Positions 1 to 6,994 are shown, numbered from the stretch's first letter. The stretch: DNA of 32,013 bases from Pseudomonas sichuanensis (GCF_003231305.1 NZ_QKVM01000065.1:1-32013); one strand, 5' to 3'. Program-made: numbers and translations. Notes: generated by a model from the letters alone, not told the origin.

Positions 1-72
1 CGTGTCGACATCACAAATGAATGCACATACAACTATCAAAACCAACCGAGCAGAATACCCAGCCAAACAACC

Positions 73-112
73 AAGCAACTAAGCAACTAAGCAACTAAGC
101 AACTAAGCAACT
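73..112. repeat. 8-bp tandem repeat, five perfect copies
   Basis: The unit AAGCAACT occurs five times head to tail with no mismatch. It lies in AT-rich, apparently non-coding sequence that ends about 92 bp before the start of the DUF2784 gene. Eight is not a multiple of three, so slippage would shift a frame, but no convincing reading frame crosses it. Its distance from the gene would allow an effect on promoter spacing. That effect is inference. The rest of bases 1-204 shows no gene I can support. Confidence 0.9.
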
Positions 113-204
113 CAAAATCAAACCGTGCCCATCGTAAAAAACAGCACCCTCCCAGACACACATCTGATTTATGCTGAACACCCTCCCCCCCGAGCCCCCA
201 CCCC

Positions 205-579
205 ATGCTCTACCGCCTGGCCGCCGACACCCTGGTCCTGCTCCATTTGTCCTTCATCCTTCTGGTCCTGCTCGGCGGCCTGCTGGTGCTCTGGCGCCGC
301 AAAGCCCTGCTCATCCACCTCCCCGCCCTCGCCTGGGGCCTGGCCGTGGAAGGCCTGCACCTGGAGTGCCCGCTGACCGACTGGGAAAACCGCCTGCGCG
401 CCGCCGCCGGCAGCGCCGGCTACCAGGGCGGTTTCGTCGAACATTACATCTGGCCCCTGATCTACCCCGCCGGGCTCACCCCACAGATCCAGCTATGGCT
501 AGGCGCCGTCGTGTTGCTGCTCAACCTCGGCATCTACGGCTACGTGCTCTGGCGCCTAACGCGTCGCCACCACGAATAA
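205..579 (+). CDS. DUF2784 family small membrane protein
   Basis: This 124-residue protein matches the DUF2784 pattern: a first membrane segment beginning LVLLHLSFILLV (about 10-29), a second hydrophobic stretch around 35-50, an ECPLTDWENRLR segment (about 55-66), a GFVEHYIWPLIYP motif (about 77-90), and a last membrane helix near 97-117. The family has no established biochemical role. It is an inner-membrane protein with a short basic tail (RRHHE). The ATG was chosen because the protein begins directly with the conserved N-terminal helix (MLYRLAADTLVLLH). An upstream in-frame extension is not needed. Its last 24 bases overlap the end of the convergent tam gene, so the two stop regions are shared. 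The family assignment is by remembered sequence pattern and I consider it good. Confidence 0.85.
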   Translation: MLYRLAADTLVLLHLSFILLVLLGGLLVLWRRKALLIHLPALAWGLAVEGLHLECPLTDWENRLRAAAGSAGYQGGFVEHYIWPLIYPAGLTPQIQLWLGAVVLLLNLGIYGYVLWRLTRRHHE

Positions 580-1332
580 CCGCGGGAACGGCAGCAGCAC
601 CTTGCCGTCAGTGGCCGGCGGGTAATCGCGCTGCATCGCCTGCAGGTACAGCTGCAGGAAATCCGCCTGCTCCCCTTCGTCCAACCGCGCCAGATAGGGC
701 CGTAGCGCCGAACCCTTGAACCACTCCACCACCGCCTCGGCGCCACCGGGCAGCGGGTGATGATAGGTGGTGCGCCACACATCCACCCGCGCGCACAGCG
801 GGCTGAGCAGGTCGTAATAGAACGCCGCGCTGTGCCGTGGCGGCAAGCTGAAGCCGGCGAACTTGTCGGCCCACGGCCCCTGGCTGGCAATGTCCCGCAA
901 CTGCCGGTGCGCGGGTTCGTCGAGGTTGTCCGGGGTCTGCACCGCCAGGCTGCCGCCCTCGCTGAGCTGGCGCACCAGGTGCGGGTACAGGCTGGCATGG
1001 TCGGGCACCCACTGCAGCGAGGCGTTGGCGAGGATCAGATCCTGGGGCTCGGGAGCCGTCCAACTGCCGATGTCGGCGATCTCGCAGCGCACCCGCGGGA
1101 TACTCAGGCGCGGCCGCTGCCTGGCCTTGTCGACCATGTCGGGGTCGCTGTCCAGCGCGGTCACCTGCGCATCAGGGTGGCGCTGCAACAGCACTTCGGT
1201 AGAGTTGCCCGGGCCGCAGCCCAGGTCGGTGGCATGGCGCACCGGGCGTGGCGGCACGGCAGCGAGCAGATCGCGCACGGCGCGGGTACGTTCGGCTTCG
1301 AACAGCGAGTACTGGGTGGCGGACCAGGCCAT
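556..1332 (-). CDS. tam: trans-aconitate 2-methyltransferase
   Basis: This 258-residue class I SAM-dependent methyltransferase is expected to methylate trans-aconitate, a spontaneous by-product of cis-aconitate that inhibits aconitase. The SAM site I motif ATDLGCGPGNST lies near residues 33-44. The downstream acidic residue ALDSDPDMV, the NASLQWVPDH segment, and the Tam-typical DNLDEPAH and HHPLPGGAEAVVEWFKGSALRPYL stretches follow in order. Length agrees with E. coli Tam (about 252). I chose the ATG at 1332 (MAWSATQYSLFE), which has AAGGAG eight bases upstream. The frame stays open further upstream, but that part reads as the opposite-strand neighbour. The gene is convergent with and overlaps the DUF2784 gene by 24 bp, and it is divergent from the FecR-like gene. 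The protein is cytosolic. Identification is by family-wide pattern and the specific substrate follows from the family. Confidence 0.9.
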   Translation of the reverse strand: MAWSATQYSLFEAERTRAVRDLLAAVPPRPVRHATDLGCGPGNSTEVLLQRHPDAQVTALDSDPDMVDKARQRPRLSIPRVRCEIADIGSWTAPEPQDLILANASLQWVPDHASLYPHLVRQLSEGGSLAVQTPDNLDEPAHRQLRDIASQGPWADKFAGFSLPPRHSAAFYYDLLSPLCARVDVWRTTYHHPLPGGAEAVVEWFKGSALRPYLARLDEGEQADFLQLYLQAMQRDYPPATDGKVLLPFPRLFVVATR

Positions 1333-1438
1333 TGTGTGGCTCCTTGCGTGGCGGATGTGTGCAGCATAAGCCATTCGCCCAGTGGAGCGCCGGAACCGAA
1401 TGACTATGCTGCAAGTCTGTCCCTGCATGCGCACATCG

Positions 1439-1888
1439 ATGAAAACCACCCTGCCCCTGATCTTGCTCGCCCTGGTCGCCGCCTCCGCCCTGCTTGGCTC
1501 GCCGTGGATGAGCCAAGGCTTCGACCTGGCCGACCTGCGCACTACTGCCAGCCAGCAACTGACCCGCCACCTGGAGGACGGCAGCCTGCTGGTGCTGCAG
1601 CCCGACAGCGCGGTGGACGTGGAGTACGACACCCGCCAACGGCGCCTGACGCTGCTGCAAGGCGGGCTCTACGTCGAGGTGGCCGATGACGACCCGCGGC
1701 CTTTCCTTCTGGTCACCGAGCACGGCACCCTGGCCACCCGGGACGGGCAATTGGCGCTGGTGCGCAAGGGCGGGCAATCCGACGTCGAACTGCAAGCCGG
1801 CAGCGCCGAGCTCGACAGCGGCGGGCAGCATGTGCGCCTTGGCCCCAACCAGGCGCTGCGCTTCGACCAGACCGGCCCAGTGCACTGA
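1439..1888 (+). CDS. Orphan FecR-domain protein, short form
   Basis: The product is about 149 residues with an N-terminal hydrophobic signal or anchor (MKTTLPLILLALVAASALLG). After it comes a FecR-like beta region: LEDGSLLVLQPDSAVDVEYD, then RRLTLLQGGLYVEVADDDPRPFLLVTEHGTL, then GQHVRLGPNQALRF. Full FecR anti-sigma regulators are about 320 residues, with an N-terminal sigma-binding DUF4880 domain and a C-terminal signalling domain. Both are absent here, and no ECF sigma factor or TonB receptor gene is adjacent. The protein therefore probably sits in the periplasm or inner membrane and does not work as a classical anti-sigma factor. The start is uncertain: ATGs at 1400 and 1406 are also in frame, but 1439 gives a clean signal sequence. 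A hairpin terminator follows at once. The fold call is moderately confident and the function is unknown. Confidence 0.75.
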   Translation: MKTTLPLILLALVAASALLGSPWMSQGFDLADLRTTASQQLTRHLEDGSLLVLQPDSAVDVEYDTRQRRLTLLQGGLYVEVADDDPRPFLLVTEHGTLATRDGQLALVRKGGQSDVELQAGSAELDSGGQHVRLGPNQALRFDQTGPVH

Positions 1889-1894
1889 ACGAAA

Positions 1895-1924
1895 ACGGCC
1901 GGACCCCGCAAAGGGCCCGGCCGT
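1895..1924. terminator. Bidirectional hairpin between FecR-like gene and permease
   Basis: ACGGCCGG (1895-1902) pairs perfectly with CCGGCCGT (1917-1924), and further CCC/GGG pairing is possible inside. It sits 6 bp after the FecR-like stop and 20 bp before the stop of the convergent permease gene. There is no long T tract, so strength is uncertain. Confidence 0.65.
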
Positions 1925-1943
1925 CTTGTGCAGCGCTCGGCGG

Positions 1944-3353
1944 TTACGCGCGCTTGCTGCTGCGGATCTGGTGCACCACGCCCATGGCCACCACCACGGC
2001 GGCAGCGATGCCGGTGGAGATCACCAGGATCTGGTAGTCAGGCATGAAGGCCATGGTCACCAGGGCGGCGATGATGAAGGCGATGACCAGGTAGGTCAGC
2101 CAAGGGAACAGCCACATCTTCAGGCGCACTTCCTTGCCTTCGGCAATCAGCTTGCGGCGCATGCGCAGCTGCGAGAAGGCGATCACCAGGTACACCAGCA
2201 AGGCGATCATGCCGGTGGTGTTCATCAGGGTTTCCAGCACGTCTTTCGGGCGCAGGGTGTCGCTGAAGTTGATCAGTGCGCAGAACACCGCCACCAGGCA
2301 CGAACCGATGATCGCGTTCACCGGTACACCGGTGCCGGTGCGGGTGTACTTGAACAGGCGCGGCGCGTCGCCACGCTGGGCCAGGGAGAACAGCATGCGC
2401 GAAGCGGTGTAATGGCCGGAGATCAGGCAGCTGCTCACCGAGGTCAGCACCACGAAGTTCATCAGCAGTTCAGCGTACGGCACACCCAGCAGCTCCAGGG
2501 TACGGCGGTAAGCGCCATAGCCGGAGACGCCCAGCTGCGGATCGTTCCACGGCACCAGGCAGACGATCAGGAAGATCGAGCCGACGTAGAACAGGCACAC
2601 ACGCCACACCACCGAGTTGGTGGCCTTGACGATCTGGGTGGCCGGATCCTTCGCTTCGGAGGCGGCGATGGTGACGATCTCGGCGCCCAGGAAGGCGAAC
2701 ATCACCCCCAGCAACGCCCCGATCACCGTGGTGATGCCGTTGGGCATGAAGCCTTCGGCGGTCAGGTGGCTGATGCCACGCACTTCACCGAACTGCCAGA
2801 CGTTCATCACCGCCGCGGTGCACACCACCAGGAAGCAGACGATCGCCACCACCTTGATCAGCGCGAACCAGAACTCGAACTCGCCGTAGTGCTTGACGTT
2901 GAAGAAGTTGACGGTGATCAGCAGCAAGGTCGTGGCCAGCACGAACACGTTGACGCTCACGTCGGGGAAGAAGCCGTGCAGGATCTTGCCCGCCACGTAG
3001 GCTTCCCAGGCCATCAGGATCACCCAATACCACCAGTACAGCCAGCCGATGGTGAAGCCGGCCCAGCGGCCGATGGCGCGGTCGGCGTAGGTGGAGAACG
3101 AGCCGGTGTCGGGCGAGGAAGTCGCCATTTCACCGAGCATGCGCATGATCAGCACCACCAGGATGCCGCCGGCCAGGTAGGCCAGGACGGCTGCCGGGCC
3201 GGCGCTGTGGATGACACTGCCGGAACCGACGAACAGTGCGCCGCCGATCACCCCGGCGATGGACATCATCGTCAGGTGGCGCGACTTGAGCGAGGCACTG
3301 AGCTTGCTCTCGTGCCCGTCGTTCGCGGTGGTGGATGTGGATGTTGCGTCCAT
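1944..3353 (-). CDS. Amino-acid permease, APC superfamily, GabP/AAT type
   Basis: This 469-residue, twelve-helix permease is a secondary transporter of the amino acid transporter (AAT) family, probably proton-coupled. N-terminal hallmarks are SRHLTMMSIAGVIGGALFVGSGSVI (about 24-48) and GEMATSSPDTGSFSTYADRAIGRWAGFTIGWLYWWYWV. YGEFEFWFALIKV and GAEIVTIAASEAKDPATQIVKATNSVVWR follow, and these are closest to GabP and its relatives. The substrate cannot be fixed from sequence; GABA or a related omega- or aromatic amino acid is plausible. The divergent MocR regulator supports control by an amine or amino-acid pathway. The chosen ATG gives a normal-length hydrophilic N-terminus, but the ribosome binding site is weak. 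The leader upstream is long and contains three successive hairpins (3453-3516). No catabolic gene lies beside it, so the pathway it serves is unclear. Confidence 0.85.
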   Translation of the reverse strand: MDATSTSTTANDGHESKLSASLKSRHLTMMSIAGVIGGALFVGSGSVIHSAGPAAVLAYLAGGILVVLIMRMLGEMATSSPDTGSFSTYADRAIGRWAGFTIGWLYWWYWVILMAWEAYVAGKILHGFFPDVSVNVFVLATTLLLITVNFFNVKHYGEFEFWFALIKVVAIVCFLVVCTAAVMNVWQFGEVRGISHLTAEGFMPNGITTVIGALLGVMFAFLGAEIVTIAASEAKDPATQIVKATNSVVWRVCLFYVGSIFLIVCLVPWNDPQLGVSGYGAYRRTLELLGVPYAELLMNFVVLTSVSSCLISGHYTASRMLFSLAQRGDAPRLFKYTRTGTGVPVNAIIGSCLVAVFCALINFSDTLRPKDVLETLMNTTGMIALLVYLVIAFSQLRMRRKLIAEGKEVRLKMWLFPWLTYLVIAFIIAALVTMAFMPDYQILVISTGIAAAVVVAMGVVHQIRSSKRA

Positions 3354-3452
3354 CAGTTATTTACCCCGTGCTTCTTTTTATCCAAGGAAAAACTGTGAAA
3401 CCCCGATGGTTATCGGTCTCACCTGTACATCAGTGCAAATGCGGGCAGGGAG

Positions 3453-3516
3453 GTGTGCGCGAGCACACGCAGGCCATCCGTGGCGGCCTGCTTACGCGGC
3501 CAGAGGTTGCCCTCTG
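3453..3516 (-). promoter_or_regulatory. Three consecutive hairpins in the permease leader
   Basis: Three perfect stems stand side by side. CAGAGG/CCTCTG (3501-3506 with 3511-3516) has a 4-nt loop. GCAGGCC/GGCCTGC (3469-3475 with 3485-3491) has a 9-nt loop. GTGTGC/GCACAC (3453-3458 with 3463-3468) has the tetraloop GCGA, which reads TCGC on the permease strand. They lie 100-163 bases upstream of the permease start codon and would be in its leader if transcription begins upstream. I do not recognise a known riboswitch class. Confidence 0.5.
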
Positions 3517-3705
3517 AACGAACTGAACCATGCTGGGTCCGAACCAAAGGCGGCCGGCCGGGCAGAAAGAAGGTGCGAGGCGAACCCCGACGGTAAAGCA
3601 GCGAATTTATGATTATTCATGACGCTGGTTCGTGCTGTGTTGGCGATTTCTGACACGTAATGTAAAAATGTCGAACACTTTGAGCCATGCACAGCGGTGC
3701 GAAAT

Positions 3706-3723
3706 CTGTACTGCACTGTACAG
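3706..3723. promoter_or_regulatory. Palindrome CTGTAC-N6-GTACAG, candidate MocR operator
   Basis: A perfect inverted repeat (CTGTAC, six bases, GTACAG) lies 70 bp before the MocR start codon. A second CTGTAC copy is at 3423-3428 on the permease side. MocR regulators usually autoregulate and control the divergent gene from such sites. The assignment as operator is inference from position and symmetry. Confidence 0.45.
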
Positions 3724-3792
3724 GCCGCCGATGCAATACACCCCGAATTCCCGGCCGGCGCTTGGCGTTACGCACCCCCGAAGGCACCCCGA

Positions 3793-5217
3793 ATGCTCCA
3801 GCTACACCCGGACTCCTCCACCCCGCTGGTCAATCAGATCATCGACGGGCTGCGCGCGCTGATCGACAGCCAGGCGCTCAAGCCGGGAGCGAAGGTGCCG
3901 TCCATCCGTGCCTTTGCCGCCACCTACTCGGTGAGCACCTTCACCGTGGTCGAGGCCTACGACCGCCTGGTGGCCCAGGGCCTGTTGGTGAGCAAGGGCA
4001 ATGCGGGCTTCTTCGTCAATCGTGCGGCGAACGAGCTGGTGGATAAAGCCAACATCGAGACGGACAGCACCCGCCCGACGTTCAATTCCGAGTGGTACCT
4101 GCAGCAGATCTTCGAGACGCGCCAACTGCCCTTCAAGCCCGGTTGCGGCTGGCTGCCCAACGACTGGATGTACGAGGAAGGCCTGCGCCGCGGCATGCGC
4201 CAGGTGGCCGGCAGCCCGCTGGAGCTGTCCGGCTACGGCGACCCGATGGGCCTGCCGGAGCTGCGCGCCCTGACCGCGCAGAACCTGCAGCAGGAACTGT
4301 CGATCGTCGCCAACCCGGCGCAACTGATGCTCACCCATGGCGCCAGCCAGGCCCTGGACCTTGCCGTGCGCACCCTGGTGCGTCCCGGTGATGTGGTGCT
4401 GGTGGACGACCCCGGCTACCCCAACCTGATGAGCATCCTGCGCACCCAGGGCGCGACGCTGGTGGGCGTGCCCCGCACCCCGGCCGGCTACGACCTCGAT
4501 CATCTCGAGCGGCTGCTGGCGCACCACCAGCCCACCGCCTTCTTCACCCAGCCGCACCTGCACAGCCCGACCTGCTCGCGCACCCCGCTGGCCCAGTTGC
4601 ACCGCCTGCTGCAACTGGCCAGCCGGCACGGCTTCCGGCTGGTGGAAAACAACCTGTACGCCGACATGATCACCGACCCGCTGCCCTGCCTGGCCAGCCT
4701 CGACCACCTGCAGCAGGTGGTGTACGTCGGCAGCTATTCGAAAAGCATCTCGCCCAACGTGCGGGTCGGCTACCTGCTGGCCAACCCCGAACTGATGCAG
4801 CAGTTGCTGCACTTGAAGATGCGTTCGGGGCTGACCACCTCGCAGGTGATGGAGCGCGTGGTGTACGCCGCGATCATCGACGGCCGCTGGCGCAAGCACC
4901 TCAAGCGCCTGCGCCAGCGCCTGGCCGAGGCGCATCAGGAGGTAGGCCGGCACCTGCATCGGCTGGGGTTCGAGCTGTTCATCGAGTCGGATGAAGGGAT
5001 GTATATCTGGACCCGCCATCCGGCGATCCCGGACAGCGCGGCGTTGCTCGACGATGCGCTGGAGAAAGGCATCATGCTCGGGCCTGGGCAGCTGTTCATG
5101 GTGGATGCCAAGGCCACTGGGTGGATGCGTTTCAATGTGGCGTTCAGCACCGACCCGGCGATGTGGGAGTTGCTGGAGAAGGTGTTGGTGAAGCATGTGC
5201 GGCGGGGCGGAGTTTGA
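3793..5217 (+). CDS. MocR-type (GntR/aminotransferase) PLP-dependent regulator
   Basis: This 474-residue regulator has an N-terminal GntR winged helix (about 1-70: STPLVNQIIDGLRALIDS, KVPSIRAFAATYSVSTFTVVEAYDRLVAQGLL) fused to a fold-type I aminotransferase-like domain (about 110-465). The PLP-binding region includes THGASQALDL, VDDPGYPN and VGSYSKSISPNVRVGYL. The last contains the Lys expected to form the Schiff base. Such proteins sense PLP-bound amines or amino acids and do not usually catalyse transamination. I prefer the ATG at 3793 (MLQLHPDSS), preceded by GAAGG eight bases upstream, over an upstream extension to 3697 that would run through the palindrome. The gene is divergent from the GabP-type permease, its most likely target. 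A short hairpin follows. Confidence 0.9.
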   Translation: MLQLHPDSSTPLVNQIIDGLRALIDSQALKPGAKVPSIRAFAATYSVSTFTVVEAYDRLVAQGLLVSKGNAGFFVNRAANELVDKANIETDSTRPTFNSEWYLQQIFETRQLPFKPGCGWLPNDWMYEEGLRRGMRQVAGSPLELSGYGDPMGLPELRALTAQNLQQELSIVANPAQLMLTHGASQALDLAVRTLVRPGDVVLVDDPGYPNLMSILRTQGATLVGVPRTPAGYDLDHLERLLAHHQPTAFFTQPHLHSPTCSRTPLAQLHRLLQLASRHGFRLVENNLYADMITDPLPCLASLDHLQQVVYVGSYSKSISPNVRVGYLLANPELMQQLLHLKMRSGLTTSQVMERVVYAAIIDGRWRKHLKRLRQRLAEAHQEVGRHLHRLGFELFIESDEGMYIWTRHPAIPDSAALLDDALEKGIMLGPGQLFMVDAKATGWMRFNVAFSTDPAMWELLEKVLVKHVRRGGV

Positions 5218-5237
5218 ACCTGCCTCGCGTTCATCGC

Positions 5238-5254
5238 CGGCAGTGCTTCTGCCG
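5238..5254 (+). terminator. Possible terminator of the MocR gene
   Basis: CGGCAG/CTGCCG forms a 6-bp stem with a 5-nt loop, 20 bp after the MocR stop codon. No T tract follows, so termination is only possible. Confidence 0.35.
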
Positions 5255-5324
5255 CCCCACCTGACTCACGCCATGCGCCAAGGCTGGCAACCATGGCCTA
5301 ACAGGTTCGGCACGTTGCAACAAA

Positions 5325-5377
5325 TGTGGGAGCGGGTTTACCCGCGAAGCGCCGCGCGGGCGGCGCTCGATCTCACA
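5325..5377. repeat. REP element
   Basis: A Pseudomonas REP unit: TGTGGGAGCGGGTTTACCCG followed by CGAAGCGCCGCGCGGGCGGC and a GCTCGATCTCA tail. The core GCGGGTTTACCCGC is palindromic. The tail (GCCGCGCGGGCGGCGCTCGATCTCA) is shared with the two REP copies near 6.4 and 6.6 kb. It lies between the MocR gene and the DUF3077 gene, and the rest of 5218-5444 shows no gene. Confidence 0.85.
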
Positions 5378-5444
5378 GACACTGCATCTCTCCCGACAAA
5401 CACCCTGTCGCCCGATGGGCCGCCAAGCGCCCCCTATTACCGAA

Positions 5445-5714
5445 TCAATGCGCCAAGCCCAGCTCGGCGTCATCAAGCAACGCCTTGGCCATGGCACTCA
5501 GGTAATACGCCGCCCAGACCATGCGCGGGTCTTCCTCCATGACCCCGAGCAGGGTCAGGTGGCGCACACAGTCCAGCAGCTCAGAGGCCTGTTCGCGGGC
5601 GTGATCGCAGGGTATGCCCGGTTCGATGCGAAACAGCGGCTGGGGGTTGTCCTGCCCCTGGCAGAAGCGGGTCTTGCCGGCAGTGGTGGGAGGTGTTGGG
5701 TTGTCCGTGGTCAT
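5445..5714 (-). CDS. DUF3077 family small protein
   Basis: This 89-residue protein has a disordered N-terminus (MTTDNPTPPTTAGKTRFCQG). A conserved core follows: LFRIEPGIPCDHAREQASELLDCVRHLTLLGVMEEDPRMVWAAYYLSAMAKALLDD. The core pattern (FxIxxGIPxxxAxExASxLL followed by a long helix) is that of DUF3077, a family common in Pseudomonas with no known function. A GAGGA ribosome binding site lies about eight bases before the ATG. It is the second gene of a pair with the upstream small gene at 5779-6021, separated by 64 bp that contain a strong palindrome. No signal sequence or membrane helix is evident, so it is probably cytosolic. Family call is fairly confident; function is unknown. Confidence 0.75.
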   Translation of the reverse strand: MTTDNPTPPTTAGKTRFCQGQDNPQPLFRIEPGIPCDHAREQASELLDCVRHLTLLGVMEEDPRMVWAAYYLSAMAKALLDDAELGLAH

Positions 5715-5750
5715 GCCGTAATCCTCGAAGTCATGGCGTTGGATGTGGTG

Positions 5751-5772
5751 GCCCGTTCGCTGGCGAACGGGC
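5751..5772. repeat. Perfect REP-like hairpin between the paired small genes
   Basis: GCCCGTTCGC (5751-5760) and GCGAACGGGC (5763-5772) form a perfect 10-bp inverted repeat with two bases between. It resembles the core of a Pseudomonas REP sequence. It may terminate part of the transcription between the two small genes, or stabilise the upstream message end. Confidence 0.7.
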
Positions 5773-5778
5773 TCGGCC

Positions 5779-6021
5779 TCAATGCAAGGGCTGTGACATC
5801 ACCGCCTGCTGCACCTGCGCCAGTGCCGACTCCAGCAGCGAGCGCAGCGTTTCCATCTCGTGCACGGCGGCCAGCATCAGCATCGAGCCGGGGGACTTGG
5901 TGCAGAGCAGGACGGATTGATGGGCGACGGCCAAGGCGCAGTGCAGGTGTTCGCTGATTTGGACCAGGGTGTCTTCGAGGAAGGCGGGGGAAAGGGGTGG
6001 GTCGGGGACAATTTTAAGCAT
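5779..6021 (-). CDS. DUF6124-like small protein
   Basis: The product has 80 residues and begins MLKIVPDPPLS, the same kind of opening (M-hydrophobic-K-x-x-P-x-PP) seen in the Pseudomonas DUF6124 proteins that accompany DUF3077 genes. The remainder is helical (EDTLVQISEHLHCALAVAHQSVLL, then MLMLAAVHEMETLRSLLESALAQVQQAVM). This gene is shorter than typical DUF6124 members, lacking the variable middle region, so it may be a short-form relative. A strong AAGGAG ribosome binding site lies seven bases before the ATG. It is followed by the DUF3077 gene on the same strand. The gene is preceded by a long structured leader (about 6022-6300). The existence of the gene is well supported; the family name is tentative and function is unknown. 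Confidence 0.65.
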   Translation of the reverse strand: MLKIVPDPPLSPAFLEDTLVQISEHLHCALAVAHQSVLLCTKSPGSMLMLAAVHEMETLRSLLESALAQVQQAVMSQPLH

Positions 6022-6315
6022 TGATCTACTCCTTGGGTCGGGCTACCACCAACCTGCTGTCAAACAGGTGGTGACAGCTGTACGTAGGTTGACAGACCGG
6101 CGGAGTTGATCAGTAACCGGCGCACGCGAGCGTGCCCTACGCACAGCCGCCGTTGAAGGACTAGCCATGCGATCACCCCGTAGCGGCCTGTCAAAGCCAT
6201 GTCGCTGATGTGCAGCGACCCGGCGAGACTAGTAGGCGGAAATTGCCACCGCAACGGAAAAAATGCGCGGGCATTATCTTTGGGAAATGGACTACAGGGA
6301 AGGTGTGAAATCTGA
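6022..6315 (-). other. Long structured leader of the DUF6124/DUF3077 pair
   Basis: No convincing gene lies here, but the sequence is rich in hairpins: GTCGCTG/CAGCGAC (6201-6207 with 6213-6219) and GCACGC/GCGTGC (6122-6127 with 6130-6135). A 46-codon minus-strand frame from an ATG at 6200 ends at 6060, 38 bases before the small-protein start. It lacks a good ribosome binding site, so I list it only as a possible leader peptide. I have an impression, without proof, that this leader recurs before similar gene pairs in Pseudomonas. Confidence 0.4.
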
Positions 6316-6740
6316 TTGATAGGCTGGGGCTGGCAAGGGCCTGACTGTAGATTGCATGTGGGCGGCAAGGTGCCTGCCGGTGTTTTTGCAGCGCCTATGA
6401 GATCGAGCGCCGCCCGCGCGGCGCATCGCGGGACAAGCCCGCTCCCACATCTGTTTCGGGCCAATGAGTCCTGTGAAAGTACCGCTGCCCGCCTTGGTGC
6501 ATGTCTTGAGTCATGCGGAGCAGCATTAGCGACCACGCCAAAACCGCGTCGTACCAACAGGGCGGACCAGGTGATGGCACAGGAGAGACTGGCCCGAAAC
6601 AGATGTGGGAGCGGCGGTGCGCCGATGCGACTTGTCCCGCGATGCGCCGCGCGGGCGGCGCTCGATCTCAAGAGCGCTGCAAATCTATCGCCTGGCACCT
6701 GGTGGCCCGCATGCGATTTCAAGACAGGCTCTTGGGCGCC
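6316..6740. repeat. Large inverted repeat built on two opposed REP elements (REPIN-like)
   Basis: The left arm (about 6316-6475) and right arm (about 6578-6740) are imperfect inverted copies around a spacer of about 100 bp. The best matching core runs from TGAGATCGAGCGCC (from 6398) to GGGCCA (ending 6463), and its reverse complement at 6590-6670. The right REP carries an extra segment of about 17 bp (around GGTGCGCCGATG, 6614-6630) that breaks its palindrome. Similarity decays outward but continues beyond the REP units, so the whole behaves as one mobile unit. A long frame crossing it on the minus strand (6060-6722) is not a credible gene. Confidence 0.75.
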
Positions 6741-6963
6741 ACACCTCCGACCACACTTAATCGTGCCCCCTTAAAGAACCAAGTCCTAACACCCACCTCC
6801 CCCCAGAATTAAAATTTCTACAGCGAAATGTTTTAACACCCCGCTAAAGTTCAGCCACTTCCGACACACCTCTACTTGCAGCATGACCAAAACAGTTTCA
6901 ACCAGAACAAGTAAACCAAGGGATTATTTCCACATTCACCCTTATCAATAAAACGACCATCGT

Positions 6964-6991
6964 TCTCTCCAAAACCACCCAAAAGGAGAGA
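6964..6991 (+). promoter_or_regulatory. Hairpin covering the pyocin ribosome binding site
   Basis: TCTCTCC (6964-6970) pairs perfectly with GGAGAGA (6985-6991), with a 14-nt A- and C-rich loop. The 3' arm contains the Shine-Dalgarno GGAG of the pyocin gene, whose GTG start is at 6995. If it folds in the message it would limit translation initiation. From 6741 to 6963 I see AT-rich non-coding sequence; I found no CTGT-N8-ACAG LexA box there. Confidence 0.5.
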
Positions 6992-6994
6992 GCA

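Larger units (their letters stand above)
3354..3792. other. Divergent intergenic region, permease / MocR regulator
   Basis: This 439-bp spacer has no convincing gene; small open frames here lack support. It holds three hairpins on the permease side (3453-3516), an 18-bp palindrome near the MocR gene (3706-3723), and an AT-rich stretch around 3600-3670 that probably includes promoters. The hexamer CTGTAC also occurs at 3423-3428, and the bases beside it resemble the palindrome half-site in inverted orientation. Confidence 0.7.

Noticed and set aside
1333..1438. ECF sigma factor gene next to the FecR-like gene
   Set aside because: The flanking genes are tam and the permease; no sigma-factor sequence is visible on either strand.
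1686..3398. 570-codon plus-strand open frame over the permease gene
   Set aside because: It is antisense to a clear APC permease and has a composition dominated by His, Gln and Asp that reflects the reverse of hydrophobic codons.
3354..3610. Known riboswitch in the permease leader
   Set aside because: The hairpins do not match the glycine, lysine, guanidine or SAM consensus that I know, so no class is assigned.
3687..3792. Upstream N-terminal extension of the MocR regulator
   Set aside because: It would translate through the palindrome, and the GntR domain begins naturally at the later ATG with a ribosome binding site.
6060..6722. 220-codon minus-strand frame
   Set aside because: It runs through the REP inverted repeat, has no ribosome binding site, and has no protein-like pattern apart from a possible 46-codon leader at its end.
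6741..6994. LexA (SOS) box before the pyocin gene
   Set aside because: I found no CTGT-N8-ACAG sequence in this region.
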